A DNA stretch of 60,829 nucleotides, from assembly GCA_964383365.1 (NCBI GenBank), contig CAYLHF010000019.1, positions 1 to 60,829 of the forward strand. Direction: 5' to 3'. Origin of the DNA: CAYLHF01 sp964383365 (GTDB lineage: Bacteria; Bacteroidota; Rhodothermia; Rhodothermales; UBA10348). Position numbers and translations under genes: made by a program. The notes beneath the pieces were generated by a model. The model was not told the origin of the DNA and did no database searches. It was given only the letters and a program-made list of their open reading frames with translations. Positions 51,962 through 60,829 of the stretch are shown piece after piece (the first letter of the stretch is position 1; the number at the start of each line of letters is the position of its first letter).

Positions 51962-54319
51962 CTAATTCCGTTGTTCTACCCTTATCACGAGACGTTTCGC
52001 GGGGGCATGTAAACGGATTCCATTTGAAAACGTTATAACTTTCGACACAGAATCCGGATTGTATCCGACGTAGGTCGTCCTATCCGGTCGCGTGAATGCC
52101 CGGGCGAACACTGTATTCGAATGGATGGAAGCGTCCGGGATTCCGGCTTCGCGAAAGAAAGCCATCCACGCCTGTACGTGTATCCGTGATTCTCCATCTT
52201 CGGGCTTCCAGTCTGAAGGGCGCTTGGTATAGCGGTTCCATGCTTCCGATGGATCCACCAGAGCGCGCACCATCCAGTCAAATTCAACCCATGTCTCGTC
52301 TCGTTTTTCTGCGTCGTATGATTCGAGAAACGATCGAAGAACTTTCGGGTGGTCCGAGAGATAGAGCGATCCGCCTGTTATCGGCAGGACGTTGATGAAC
52401 CGGATATATGCCGGATTGTCTCCGAACCACGTGCCGTAGAGTCCGCCGCCACCCCAGACCATGGCCACGTAATCCAGGTCGAAAGATTCAGGGAATGTGT
52501 CATGGTAGGCATTGAACCAATACGATTCGACCGCTTCTTTCTCGGTCACAAAAAGGTAGACGCCGAGGTCTCTGAGTACAAGATTCCCGGTCTCGGATCC
52601 CCATCTCAGGATGCCGAGGGCCATATTCAGTGCCTCAGAAGAGGATTCCTGGTTATTTCCCCTCGGGTCGAAGGCACCGTGTCCGCTGGCCCAGGAATGT
52701 CCGGCGTAGATATCCATCGTTCGAAGGAACGGAAAAAACGGATCGTCCCGCCTGGGGTTGGCTGCGTCCCGAATCAGGAGTTCAACCTGATGTCGATGCT
52801 CCTGGGCCCATGCAGGGTCGTACCGGGCTATGATCGCTGCTGCCTGGACGAAGTAACCGTAATGGAAATGATGGTCATTGAGATCGGTCGCGCTTCCGTA
52901 CGAAGAGGGGTATCCTATTAGCGAAGTCCACTCGGCGTTGTAATAGAACCCCGGGACAGATGAGTCAAACCACATAGACCACCTGGACTTCAGCCGCTCC
53001 ACTAGTGAGTCCCGGATGGCCGACTCGATTCCGTCTGCGATCTGGACCATTTCTGCAAGCCGTCCGAGTCCCTTCCCGGTCCAGTATGTGTCTCCCCGCG
53101 CTAGTGTGCCCTCGAAGGAGGAGGGGCGGGCCAGTTCCTCTCGGAGACGGCTCTCAAGAACGGCTCGATTTTTCTGATCTGAATCCAGAACCGGTAGACC
53201 GGGCAGAATTCCTCTGAATCGCATGGTTGTTTCAAATTCGGATCCGAATCTAATTCTCATCGGACCCCTCGGCGAGCCATACGTCCAATTGCTCAGGGAA
53301 TCTGTAGTCTTCCGTGCCTGGTGCGGATAGAGGGCCATGACTGAGTTTCCAGGTCGTTCCGTCTCCAAGGAATATCGGGTACGCAGCATTCCTGCGTCCG
53401 GATCGTACGTCCACGTCACGCGACTACCGATGATGCGATTTAGAGCAGCCGCTCGAAACGGATCAATGAGGGTCGAATCTTTCTCGGGTAGTAATGCCAG
53501 CCCTAACTGCAGATGGGCGCCCGAAGACGAGAAAACGTGCAACGTGTCCGGGTGGGATGAGAGAGAGCTACCGGCCACACCTTCCGAATATTCAGCAAGC
53601 GCGTTCCGATAGGTGATGAGATACACATTGTCCTGGACACCAATACCCACGACATCATTGGATCGATACCAGACTGAAATGGCCGTACCTGTTACATCCA
53701 GCTGGCCCGACGAACTTTGGAAAAAAACGATCGGGAGTCCATGCCCAAAGGTTGCTCTCAAGGGTGATTCAGTCGATTCATTCCCGGTTCGCGAGAGCGT
53801 CCATTCGGCGGTCTCCGTCCAATCTCCGAACGCGGCCAGCCGAGTGGCCCCGGCAGAGAGACCGGGAACACTGATATGCAAATCCGGGCCGACTGAACTA
53901 AATGAATACGCATTCGACGTGACCTCGATTCGCCTGTCATGGGAGACAGAAAGGCCCGACGAGTCTGCTTGAAGTGTCAATGGATGAGCCTGAATAATAC
54001 CCGAAAATGGATTATTCCAGGGCCAAACTAGTGACGATGCCCAATCGCTGGTTGGAATGGGCAGCTTATTATTTTTCGTTACAAGGGGGGAGACAGCCAT
54101 CTGGTGGGAATCAGACGGCGTATTTGCTCCATCCGGTAGGGCCGTCAGAATACCGTCAACTCCGGCAGGGTCGGATACGCTCATCGAAACCGGATCTGGA
54201 GATCGGCATGAGTTAAAAGAAAGGAATACGACCAAGAACGCTCTGATGGTTCGTCGCGAGAGAAGGCCGTCGAAATGGTTCATATTTATCATTTTCTCAC
54301 GTCCAGTTAGAGGCCGCAA
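51962..54319 (-). CDS. GH81 endo-beta-1,3-glucanase lipoprotein
   Basis: The 785-residue lipoprotein (lipobox 'LSFNSCRS') has the GH81 catalytic features: Asp in 'LNDHHFHYGYF' and the paired glutamates of 'NNQESSSEALN'. 'RTMDIYAGHSWASGHGAF' lies between. GH81 enzymes are inverting endo-beta-1,3-glucanases. The start may be ATG 54319 or 54283. It is divergent from the SSS gene, with a LacI operator between. Since it lacks a T9SS domain, it is probably held by its lipid on the surface or in the periplasm. Confidence 0.92.
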   Translation of the reverse strand: MRPLTGREKMINMNHFDGLLSRRTIRAFLVVFLSFNSCRSPDPVSMSVSDPAGVDGILTALPDGANTPSDSHQMAVSPLVTKNNKLPIPTSDWASSLVWPWNNPFSGIIQAHPLTLQADSSGLSVSHDRRIEVTSNAYSFSSVGPDLHISVPGLSAGATRLAAFGDWTETAEWTLSRTGNESTESPLRATFGHGLPIVFFQSSSGQLDVTGTAISVWYRSNDVVGIGVQDNVYLITYRNALAEYSEGVAGSSLSSHPDTLHVFSSSGAHLQLGLALLPEKDSTLIDPFRAAALNRIIGSRVTWTYDPDAGMLRTRYSLETERPGNSVMALYPHQARKTTDSLSNWTYGSPRGPMRIRFGSEFETTMRFRGILPGLPVLDSDQKNRAVLESRLREELARPSSFEGTLARGDTYWTGKGLGRLAEMVQIADGIESAIRDSLVERLKSRWSMWFDSSVPGFYYNAEWTSLIGYPSSYGSATDLNDHHFHYGYFVQAAAIIARYDPAWAQEHRHQVELLIRDAANPRRDDPFFPFLRTMDIYAGHSWASGHGAFDPRGNNQESSSEALNMALGILRWGSETGNLVLRDLGVYLFVTEKEAVESYWFNAYHDTFPESFDLDYVAMVWGGGGLYGTWFGDNPAYIRFINVLPITGGSLYLSDHPKVLRSFLESYDAEKRDETWVEFDWMVRALVDPSEAWNRYTKRPSDWKPEDGESRIHVQAWMAFFREAGIPDASIHSNTVFARAFTRPDRTTYVGYNPDSVSKVITFSNGIRLHAPAKRLVIRVEQRN

Positions 54320-54374
54320 TGTACTTCAGACCCTATGATCACCACCAGGATTTTCCAGCGCGTTTGCAATTCTA

Positions 54375-54388
54375 TGAAAAGGTTTTCA
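54375..54388. promoter_or_regulatory. LacI operator 3 (GH81 / SSS divergent promoter)
   Basis: TGAAAAGGTTTTCA lies 49 bp before the SSS start and 55 bp before the GH81 start. It can govern both divergent genes. Confidence 0.87.
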
Positions 54389-54437
54389 AATTGTACCGTC
54401 CACATAATTCTTTTTTTCGCTCAATACGTCAAGTCGC

Positions 54438-56003
54438 ATGCAGGTCTTTCAACTGAGTACAGCCGATATCGTCGCGATCGGTTTCTATCTGGTCGTCATT
54501 CTGGCGATAGGATTCTGGGTCGCTAAAAAATCGGGTACAACGGAAGACTATTTCCTGGCTGGTCGGACTCTGACATGGCCCCTTATTGGTCTATCCTTAT
54601 TCGCAAGCAATATATCGTCGAGCACGCTTATAGGTTTGGCCGGAGACGCGTATACGACCGGGATTGCCGTATTTAATTACGAGTGGTTTGCCGTTCTTGT
54701 TCTGGTCTTTTTCGTCATTTTCTTTCTACCATTCTATCTGAAGACGAAGATTTATACGCTTCCGGAATTTCTTGAAAGAAGGTTCGATTCCCGATCCAGA
54801 TTTTACATGTCAGGAGTCACGATCATCGGGAATATTCTTCTGGAAACGGCAGGAGCGCTCTACGCAGGTGCATTGGTCATCCAGTTGATCTGGCCCGATG
54901 TGCCGATGTGGCAGGTCACTACGATTCTTGCATTGCTGGCAGGAATTTACACCATCGCTGGCGGACTGAAAGCCGTTGTCTATACCGACGCTATTCAGGC
55001 AGTTCTTCTATTGCTGGGATCTGCCCTCATCTCCTGGATTGCGTTCAATAGAGTAGGGTCATGGGAAGCCGTCAAGGCGGTGACGACGGCGAGGGAACTG
55101 AGTCTAATTCAACCACTCGATGACCCTGCGCTCCCCTGGCTGGGTTTGATAACGGGTCTGCCGCTACTTGGCATTTATTACTGGTGCAGTAATCAGTACA
55201 TGGTTCAGAGAGCATTGGGGGCGCGCAATCTGGACGAAGGACGATGGGGCGCGCTGTTCGCAGGGCTACTCAAGGTGCCCGTACTATTTATCATGGTTTT
55301 TCCGGGAGTCTTTGCCAGGGTGTTATATCCGAACCTTGACAAGGGTGATATGGTCTTTCCAACGATGATTTTCGATCTGCTTCCAAGCGGCCTTCGTGGT
55401 CTGGTATTGATCGCTCTCATTGCAGCTATCATGTCCAGCCTGGATTCTACACTGAATGCCGTCTCGACGCTCGTGACGATGGACTGGATCAAGAAATTCA
55501 AGCCTGAATTGTCGAATCAGCAACTCGTGAGCGCCGGACGCGTGGCAACCGGTGTCGTCATGGTCCTGGGAGCCCTGTGGGCGCCGCAGATACTGAAATT
55601 CCCATCTTTATGGCAGTATTTGCAGGCCGTTCTCGCGTACATCACACCACCGATCGTAGCCTGCTTCATCCTGGGTGTATTCTGGCGCCGCGCGAACGCG
55701 AATGGAGCGTTTGGCGGTCTCATGGCCGGACTCGTATTCGCCATTATTCTTTTAATTGCCCCGATCGACATGCACTTTCTCTACATAGCCCCGATCCTTT
55801 TTGTGCTATCGAGTCTGGTCATTGTCCTCGTCAGCCTGATCGGAGATGCACCCGGCGAAGACGTGATGGATATGGTCTGGACCCCATCAATGTACCGATC
55901 AGAGACACCGGTACTGAGAGAGCAGATATGGTATAAAAACTATCGGATCCAGTCCATTCTACTTGTCGTCCTCACGATGACCGTCGTTCTTTTCTTCGTT
56001 TAA
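54438..56003 (+). CDS. SSS-family sodium/sugar symporter
   Basis: The 521-residue membrane protein has about 13-14 helices with SSS motifs: 'GFWVAKKSGTTEDYFLAGR' (in short 'TTEDYFLAGR') near the start, 'SSSTLIGLAGDAY', 'GGLKAVVYTDAIQAVLLL', and 'MSSLDSTLNAVSTLVTMD'. SSS transporters with this pattern take up glucose, galactose or glucosides with Na+. It fits import of glucose or laminaribiose released outside. It runs into the cytoplasmic GH3 gene with a 21-bp spacer and is under LacI operator 3. Confidence 0.94.
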   Translation: MQVFQLSTADIVAIGFYLVVILAIGFWVAKKSGTTEDYFLAGRTLTWPLIGLSLFASNISSSTLIGLAGDAYTTGIAVFNYEWFAVLVLVFFVIFFLPFYLKTKIYTLPEFLERRFDSRSRFYMSGVTIIGNILLETAGALYAGALVIQLIWPDVPMWQVTTILALLAGIYTIAGGLKAVVYTDAIQAVLLLLGSALISWIAFNRVGSWEAVKAVTTARELSLIQPLDDPALPWLGLITGLPLLGIYYWCSNQYMVQRALGARNLDEGRWGALFAGLLKVPVLFIMVFPGVFARVLYPNLDKGDMVFPTMIFDLLPSGLRGLVLIALIAAIMSSLDSTLNAVSTLVTMDWIKKFKPELSNQQLVSAGRVATGVVMVLGALWAPQILKFPSLWQYLQAVLAYITPPIVACFILGVFWRRANANGAFGGLMAGLVFAIILLIAPIDMHFLYIAPILFVLSSLVIVLVSLIGDAPGEDVMDMVWTPSMYRSETPVLREQIWYKNYRIQSILLVVLTMTVVLFFV

Positions 56004-56024
56004 ACACGGTTGTACCGAACCGGA

Positions 56025-58250
56025 ATGGATCACAAAATTACTTCGACCGGGGATTCCTGTGAGATTCGGGTCTCCGATCTGCTCACTCGTATGACGCTGG
56101 AGGAAAAAGTGGGTCAAATGACTCAACTGACCGTCGAAGCGGTCTCCAGCCAGCCGCGAACGGCTCACTCTCGTCTGGTCATCGACCAGGATAAATTGCG
56201 AGAGGCCATTCTTGAAAATCATGTTGGATCAATAATCAACGTGTTTACACACGCGATGTATTCACATGAGTGGATTGAACTTATCGATCAGATTCAGACA
56301 GTTGCCGTGAACGAGTCCCGGTTGGGCATTCCTGTACTGTACGGAATAGACGGAGTGCACGGGGCCAACTATTCCCTCGACGCGACGCTCTTCCCACAGA
56401 ATATCAATCTTGCGGCAACCTGGGATGTGGATATCGCGAGAAGGGTCGGTTTGGCGACGGCGCGAGACCTTGGATCGTGTTCCATTCCATGGGATTTCGC
56501 TCCGGTTCTCGATCTCGGACGACATCCAATGTGGTCCCGTTTTTTCGAGACATTTGGAGAGGACTCTGAGGTTGCGGCAGCCATGGGATCGGCAATGATC
56601 GAAGGGCTACAGGATCCGATATTCGGCGTGGCAGCGTGCGCCAAACACTTTATCGGATACGGCCAGGCGAAGTCAGGGCGTGACCGAACGCCGACGTCTC
56701 TGACGCAACGAGAACTCCTGGATCTGTATCTCTATCCGTTCGAGTGCGCAGTTCGGGCGGGCGTTAAAACGATGATGATCAACTCGGGAGAAATTAACGG
56801 GGTGCCCTGTCATGCAGATCCTCGAGTCCTGACGGAATTGCTGAGGGATCGACTGGGATTCGAGGGTGTCATCGTGTCCGATTGGGAAGACGTGATCAAA
56901 CTACACACCATTCATCGCGTGGCGTCTGACGAGAAAGAAGCTACTGCGATGGCGGTTCTGGCCGGTCTGGACATGAGTATGACACCGTTCTCCGGACAAT
57001 TTGCAACCCACCTGGTAGAACTCGTTCGAGAAGGGAGAATAGCGGAGGAGCGAATTGATCGATCTGTTGAGCGCGTATTGCGATTGAAATACCAACTCAA
57101 TCTCTGGCCGGCTGGATCAGCCCCCGGAGATCAGCATCGCTCCGATGAGTCCTCCAGGTCGTCGGCGGAGACGATCCGGCACAATGGAAGCGCGTATTCA
57201 GAGAACGGCCGCCCTTCCGTTCGCGCGGACGCACTGAGTAGAGAGGCGGCATCCAAATCGATGGTCCTCTTGGAGAATAGAGGCGGGTTTTTACCGCTCT
57301 CAACGGACATGCGGATCGCGGTGACGGGGCCAGCGGCCGTTTCGAACGGCAGAGTTCACGGAGCGTGGACGTATACGTGGCAGGGCAATGATGAGGAGAT
57401 ATTCTCCGACTCGACGCCTCTGGTAGGAGCAGTTCTGGAACAACGATTTAGATCGATTCCCGTTGAAGACGTGGTCTCCGTGGAAGATTCAGATGCTATT
57501 GTCGTATGTCTTGGAGAAGAATCCTCGGTCGAGAAGCCCGGCGATATAGGTGACCTGAGGATCGATTCTCCACAGAGACGATGCGTAGAGGAAGCGCTCC
57601 AGACGGGAGTACCTGTCATCCTTGTCTTGTATGGTGGCCGCCCCAGACTCCTTGGTACGATCCCTGATCGCGTCACCGCTGTGATATGGGCCGGACTTCC
57701 CGGCCCATTTTCAGGCGAGGCACTCGCAGACCTCTTGGACGGTTCGATAAATCCCAGCGGACGGCTGCCATTCACGTATCCACGAGAGGGGGAGGTTCTG
57801 CTGACGTATGACCACAAGCATTCGGATGAAGTTGGTCGGGATTATGGCATAGGACAGACCCATAAGATGAACGGGTTTAATCCGCAGTGGGAGTTCGGTG
57901 CCGGGCAGTCTTACACATCGTTTACGTACGAACGCCTCTCTATCCGAGTGAATGATGCGGTAGGCTCGCGCCGCGTGGATGTCAGCGTAACCGTCAAGAA
58001 CGGCGGGGAGAGGAGAGGCCGAGAAACCGTTCTTTTGTTCGTCAGTGATGACTTTGCGAGTGTAACGCCATCCGTGCAGCGATTACGGGGATTCCAGACC
58101 GTGGAACTGGACAGCGGCCAGTTTAGTCGGGTCGAGTTTTCGGTTCCGGAGCACCGTTTCTTCGTTTGTAATGACGAAGGGATACCCGTTCTTGAGGAAG
58201 GATCGTTCACCGTTTCCATTGGCTCGGAGTCCGGCACGTTTGTCTTGTAA
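56025..58250 (+). CDS. Cytoplasmic GH3 beta-glucosidase
   Basis: This 741-residue GH3 enzyme is related along its whole length to the GH3 at 43681, with the nucleophile Asp286 in 'VIVSDWEDV', 'KHFIGYGQAKSG' (207-218) and a C-terminal fibronectin-III-like part. It has no signal peptide, so it should act inside the cell on imported disaccharides. ATG 56025 is preferred to the TTG at 56010. The two GH3 copies thus split by compartment. It is cotranscribed with the SSS symporter. Confidence 0.93.
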   Translation: MDHKITSTGDSCEIRVSDLLTRMTLEEKVGQMTQLTVEAVSSQPRTAHSRLVIDQDKLREAILENHVGSIINVFTHAMYSHEWIELIDQIQTVAVNESRLGIPVLYGIDGVHGANYSLDATLFPQNINLAATWDVDIARRVGLATARDLGSCSIPWDFAPVLDLGRHPMWSRFFETFGEDSEVAAAMGSAMIEGLQDPIFGVAACAKHFIGYGQAKSGRDRTPTSLTQRELLDLYLYPFECAVRAGVKTMMINSGEINGVPCHADPRVLTELLRDRLGFEGVIVSDWEDVIKLHTIHRVASDEKEATAMAVLAGLDMSMTPFSGQFATHLVELVREGRIAEERIDRSVERVLRLKYQLNLWPAGSAPGDQHRSDESSRSSAETIRHNGSAYSENGRPSVRADALSREAASKSMVLLENRGGFLPLSTDMRIAVTGPAAVSNGRVHGAWTYTWQGNDEEIFSDSTPLVGAVLEQRFRSIPVEDVVSVEDSDAIVVCLGEESSVEKPGDIGDLRIDSPQRRCVEEALQTGVPVILVLYGGRPRLLGTIPDRVTAVIWAGLPGPFSGEALADLLDGSINPSGRLPFTYPREGEVLLTYDHKHSDEVGRDYGIGQTHKMNGFNPQWEFGAGQSYTSFTYERLSIRVNDAVGSRRVDVSVTVKNGGERRGRETVLLFVSDDFASVTPSVQRLRGFQTVELDSGQFSRVEFSVPEHRFFVCNDEGIPVLEEGSFTVSIGSESGTFVL

Positions 58251-58317
58251 CCCGTCCGATCGCCGTTTGTAATCCTTCGAGTCTGATGGTGGCTGAGAGG
58301 ACTTCACAGTAGATTCA

Positions 58318-58331
58318 TGAAAACCTTTTCA
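58318..58331. promoter_or_regulatory. LacI operator 4 (distal, before the CBM9-type gene)
   Basis: TGAAAACCTTTTCA, 123 bp before the start of the next gene. Its centre is 49 bp from that of operator 5, about 4.7 helical turns, which would put bound repressors on partly different faces of the DNA. Confidence 0.85.
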
Positions 58332-58366
58332 TACACAACGTGCGAAATCTTTAGATTCATATGCCG

Positions 58367-58380
58367 TGAAAAGGTTTTCA
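58367..58380. promoter_or_regulatory. LacI operator 5 (proximal, before the CBM9-type gene)
   Basis: TGAAAAGGTTTTCA, 74 bp before the start of the CBM9-type gene. Two operators close together suggest tight repression or looping. Confidence 0.85.
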
Positions 58381-58454
58381 CGAATCGTTTTCGGCACCCG
58401 TTGAGCCGCGCTAGCGGATCATTTTAGGTTCAAAACACCCATTTGGAGGTATGT

Positions 58455-60737
58455 ATGAAAGCGCGTGCTACGATTTTATGTCGTGTTATGGCACTGGTAT
58501 TGGTGGCGGGGGCAATTCTCCCTCTTGCTCGCATAGCAGTTGCCCAGACATCTCTCGGTAACGAATTTATTGTTTTTGTCGAGGGGAAAAACGTGTTGGT
58601 TCCCTTCTTCGACGGTACCGCGGTAGCGGATCCGCTGACTGCTGACAACACCATCGCTCGTTTTCCGTATAGCGACTGGGCGGCCCCGGGATTTCGTTGG
58701 GACAATGAGACGGGCGTCGATATGACCGGTATGGTCGGGGCGTCCGTTGAGGCCGGTGGAGCCACGATGTATATCAAACTGCTCGTCGATGCGGCAAATG
58801 CAGGTGCCCACCCCTGCGGTGCCGGAACGGGTGATGATTGTCTATCACTCACCTTGTTCGATGGTTTTACGGGCAATCAAGCTGGAGATAATCTGGAAGG
58901 TCGTCTGAAATGGTTCGTGCCGGACAGTATGCGCGATGGGAAGTGGCACAACCTGGCAATTCCATTTCCGCCGAGTACAGTAGGAGCACTCGATTCGGCG
59001 AAGGTTGGGAAAAAGGTAGATGGTTCTGCTCTCGCAACGCCACTCGATCCGCTCGCCAAGAACTGGGAATATACCGGCGGCTGGGCCGGTGGCTGGGGTT
59101 GGGGAGGAACATCGGGTTCTCCGCATGGAACCACCGATACCAACTGGCAGGACTTCGAGTGGAATAATGTTCGCGGGCTCTCGGTCCATTACGACTGGGC
59201 CGGAGGCGGCGGCGACGTCTTTATAGACGATCTGTATTTTGGTTCGAGTTCGACCGATCTGTCGTCTGCTACGTCTGCTCCTTCGGCCATGTCGGGAGTC
59301 ACATTCGCGGCTTCCGGGAAAATGAACAAGGTGTCATGGTCTCCGAACGCGGATTATGGAGGATACCGCGTTTATGTGGATGAAGCTGAGATCACTCAGG
59401 CCAGATTGGGTCCGGGCGGGCTGAACTCGTTTGCCGAGGTCGCATTCAATGCCAGTTCGTTCGAGGTCACGCACCAGTTTGAAGTTCCACATGGATCGAT
59501 GTCTCCGTTCCCACTGTACTATGCGGTTACATCGCTCAACCTGTTTGGCGTCGAAAATACCGATGTCAGTGCGAGCGCCGGGTTAATCTCAAACCCGGAT
59601 ATTTCTGAGCAGGCATACATCGTGGAACTGACCGACGCAGAGGCGAATGCAGTTTTCAATAACCTTTCCGGCGGCACGGTAAATGATGATCCATTCCCTG
59701 CACGGACGATTCCATTCATGGTGGATTCCACGCACTGGAAATCGGGTGATGGTGCCGTACTCCCGGCGACGCCTGAAGATCTACACGCCAAGGTCAAAAT
59801 GGGCTTCAACCGGTCGTTCAATGAGTTGTACGTGTACGCCGAAGTCACCGACGATGTCGTCGCCCGCCATCCGGGTACGGATGCGTGCAATGGATGTAAT
59901 ACATGGGCTTACGACAGTTTTGAAATCGGTTGGGGATCCTACGATGTTCGTGACGTGACGGGCGGCTCCATACTCGGCGGATCTCCTCACGAGAATTATC
60001 AACGTGCCGACGCCCCTGACTATCAGATGCGTTTCGCCTGGTTGGGAGATGATGCCAGTCCTGATCCCAGAAGCGCCAGTACGTTCATTGGAACGCTGGA
60101 TGGAAACGGGAATGAAGGAGAAATTCCTGGCGGAGGAACCGTATATGCTGACCTGAAGGACGCATCCGGAGCCACGATAGGATACAAATTCCTCACACTT
60201 GTTCCGTTTGCGGGATTCGTATTCGCTCCAACAGGGGACCAGGTCTTTGTGCCTCCCGCACAGGACAAGCTCAAGCTGATCCCGATGAACATCGCGATCA
60301 ATGATGGCGATGATCAGGATGCCCAGAATCCCCGTGACCTTCAAGTCCAATGGTCGACCAAGCCGTCGGCAAACGGCCAGTGGTGGAATACGCCCTCTCA
60401 ATGGCTCACGGTTGCCGTTGTTGGAGCCAATGTCACTGCTACAGACACTGAGGATGAGATTGCCCTTCCAAACGCGTTCGAACTGGAGCAGAACTATCCG
60501 AATCCGTTCAATCCGACAACGTCGATCCAGTTCTCGCTCGCACAGACCGAAAACGTGCACCTTTCGGTGTTCAACGTGCTGGGTCAAAAGGTCGCAACGC
60601 TGATCAGAGGAGCGCAAATGTCGCCAGGAAAGCATTCGATACGCTTCGATGCGAAAGAACTGGCATCCGGTATGTACATCTACCGAATCGAGGCGGGGTC
60701 CTACACCAAAACGCTCTCGATGATGTTACTGAAGTAA
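58455..60737 (+). CDS. T9SS-exported CBM9-type glucan-binding protein
   Basis: The 760-residue protein has a signal peptide ('LARIAVAQTS'), an N-terminal beta-sandwich (about 40-275, 'MYIKLLVDAANAG', 'GLSVHYDWAGGGGDVFIDDLYFG' in short 'GGDVFIDDLYFG'), an Ig-like part ('MNKVSWSPNADYGGYRVYV', in short 'GGYRVYVDE'), a CBM9/DOMON-like domain (about 395-660, 'CNGCNTWAYDSFEIGWG') and a canonical T9SS sorting domain ('NYPNPFNPTTSIQFSL', ending 'LSMMLLK'). No catalytic residues are evident, so it probably binds glucan at the surface. A perfect GGAGG at 58445-58449, five bases before the ATG, and two LacI operators mark it as strongly and tightly expressed. Confidence 0.9.
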   Translation: MKARATILCRVMALVLVAGAILPLARIAVAQTSLGNEFIVFVEGKNVLVPFFDGTAVADPLTADNTIARFPYSDWAAPGFRWDNETGVDMTGMVGASVEAGGATMYIKLLVDAANAGAHPCGAGTGDDCLSLTLFDGFTGNQAGDNLEGRLKWFVPDSMRDGKWHNLAIPFPPSTVGALDSAKVGKKVDGSALATPLDPLAKNWEYTGGWAGGWGWGGTSGSPHGTTDTNWQDFEWNNVRGLSVHYDWAGGGGDVFIDDLYFGSSSTDLSSATSAPSAMSGVTFAASGKMNKVSWSPNADYGGYRVYVDEAEITQARLGPGGLNSFAEVAFNASSFEVTHQFEVPHGSMSPFPLYYAVTSLNLFGVENTDVSASAGLISNPDISEQAYIVELTDAEANAVFNNLSGGTVNDDPFPARTIPFMVDSTHWKSGDGAVLPATPEDLHAKVKMGFNRSFNELYVYAEVTDDVVARHPGTDACNGCNTWAYDSFEIGWGSYDVRDVTGGSILGGSPHENYQRADAPDYQMRFAWLGDDASPDPRSASTFIGTLDGNGNEGEIPGGGTVYADLKDASGATIGYKFLTLVPFAGFVFAPTGDQVFVPPAQDKLKLIPMNIAINDGDDQDAQNPRDLQVQWSTKPSANGQWWNTPSQWLTVAVVGANVTATDTEDEIALPNAFELEQNYPNPFNPTTSIQFSLAQTENVHLSVFNVLGQKVATLIRGAQMSPGKHSIRFDAKELASGMYIYRIEAGSYTKTLSMMLLK

Positions 60738-60740
60738 TGC

Positions 60741-60829
60741 AGTGGCGGGCCGGGGGAGGGGCGGGGGGGCGACGCCGGCGCCGCGCGTCTCCGCGTTTGT
60801 CTCGTATCGCGCGTGCTGTGTGCATCATT
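60741..60829. other. GC-rich terminal stretch, probably assembly-end artefact
   Basis: After the last gene the base composition jumps: long runs of G and 'GCGCCG' appear, unlike the rest of the window. No gene or clear hairpin-plus-T terminator is evident. It may be a mis-assembled contig end. Confidence 0.45.

Noticed and set aside
59781..60635. 284-residue minus-strand frame opposite the CBM9-type gene
   Set aside because: Antisense shadow; the plus strand carries a signal peptide, CBM9-like domain and sorting domain.
1..60829. tRNA, rRNA, transposase or integrase genes
   Set aside because: None was seen on reading both strands; I cannot run a covariance search, so a short RNA could be missed.

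Overview
The window looks like a scaffold from a Gram-negative, Bacteroidota-like marine heterotroph, most probably of the Rhodothermota/Balneolota type. The main evidence is six secreted proteins that end in type IX secretion (T9SS) sorting domains with the 'NYPNPFNP' or 'PNP' signature. It is supported by weak or absent Shine-Dalgarno sites, lipoproteins, an outer-membrane barrel and several secreted peptidases. The taxonomic call is inference. The sequence is a scaffold, not finished DNA: three 100-N gaps (38446-38545, 41272-41371, 51730-51829) are each flanked by identical 55-bp direct copies. This is how de Bruijn contigs overlapping by k=55 look after padding, so genes broken there are probably intact.

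Layout, left part (1-31 kb, mostly minus strand). A truncated Cache-PAS-GAF sensor opens the window. It is followed by a HupE-like / M1 peptidase / DUF6702 operon, a secreted plus-strand protein and a TetR gene bracketed by two near-identical palindromic repeats. Next comes an operon of alpha/beta hydrolase, NhaC antiporter, PLP trans-sulfuration enzyme and two paralogous T9SS-exported beta-propellers. Then follow a histidine kinase and lone receiver, Ada, a zinc/manganese uptake set (porin-like protein, ZnuA, ZnuB, no ATPase), a sterol-desaturase-like and PPOX-like pair, and small metabolic and esterase genes. SDR, DinB, M28 peptidase, GH5-CBM6-T9SS and a secreted ADP-ribosylglycohydrolase-fold protein close this part.

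Middle part (29.9-42.6 kb, minus strand). It holds GNAT, TPR, parvulin, methyltransferase, a DUF2911 lipoprotein, a YfcC-type transporter, an amidase, a DUF885 lipoprotein, a truncated DUF3224 remnant, GreA/B, DDAH, a monooxygenase-like protein and an SGNH-hydrolase/TPR protein interrupted by the second gap.

Right part (42.5-60.7 kb). This is a coherent beta-1,3-glucan (laminarin) utilisation locus: LacI regulator, secreted GH3, GH16, a ThuA/sugar-dehydrogenase/PKD/CBM6/PA14/T9SS giant, GH81, an SSS sugar symporter, a cytoplasmic GH3, and a T9SS-exported CBM9-type protein. Five exact copies of one 14-bp operator, TGAAAAGGTTTTCA or its complement, sit in the promoter regions of these units and nowhere else that I noticed. 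They define a local LacI regulon. In the model I infer, GH81 and GH16 cut glucan outside, secreted GH3 trims it, the SSS symporter imports small sugars, cytoplasmic GH3 finishes, and LacI senses a product. No SusC/SusD pair is visible; the locus may continue beyond the right edge.

I saw no rRNA, tRNA, CRISPR array, transposase or replication origin.
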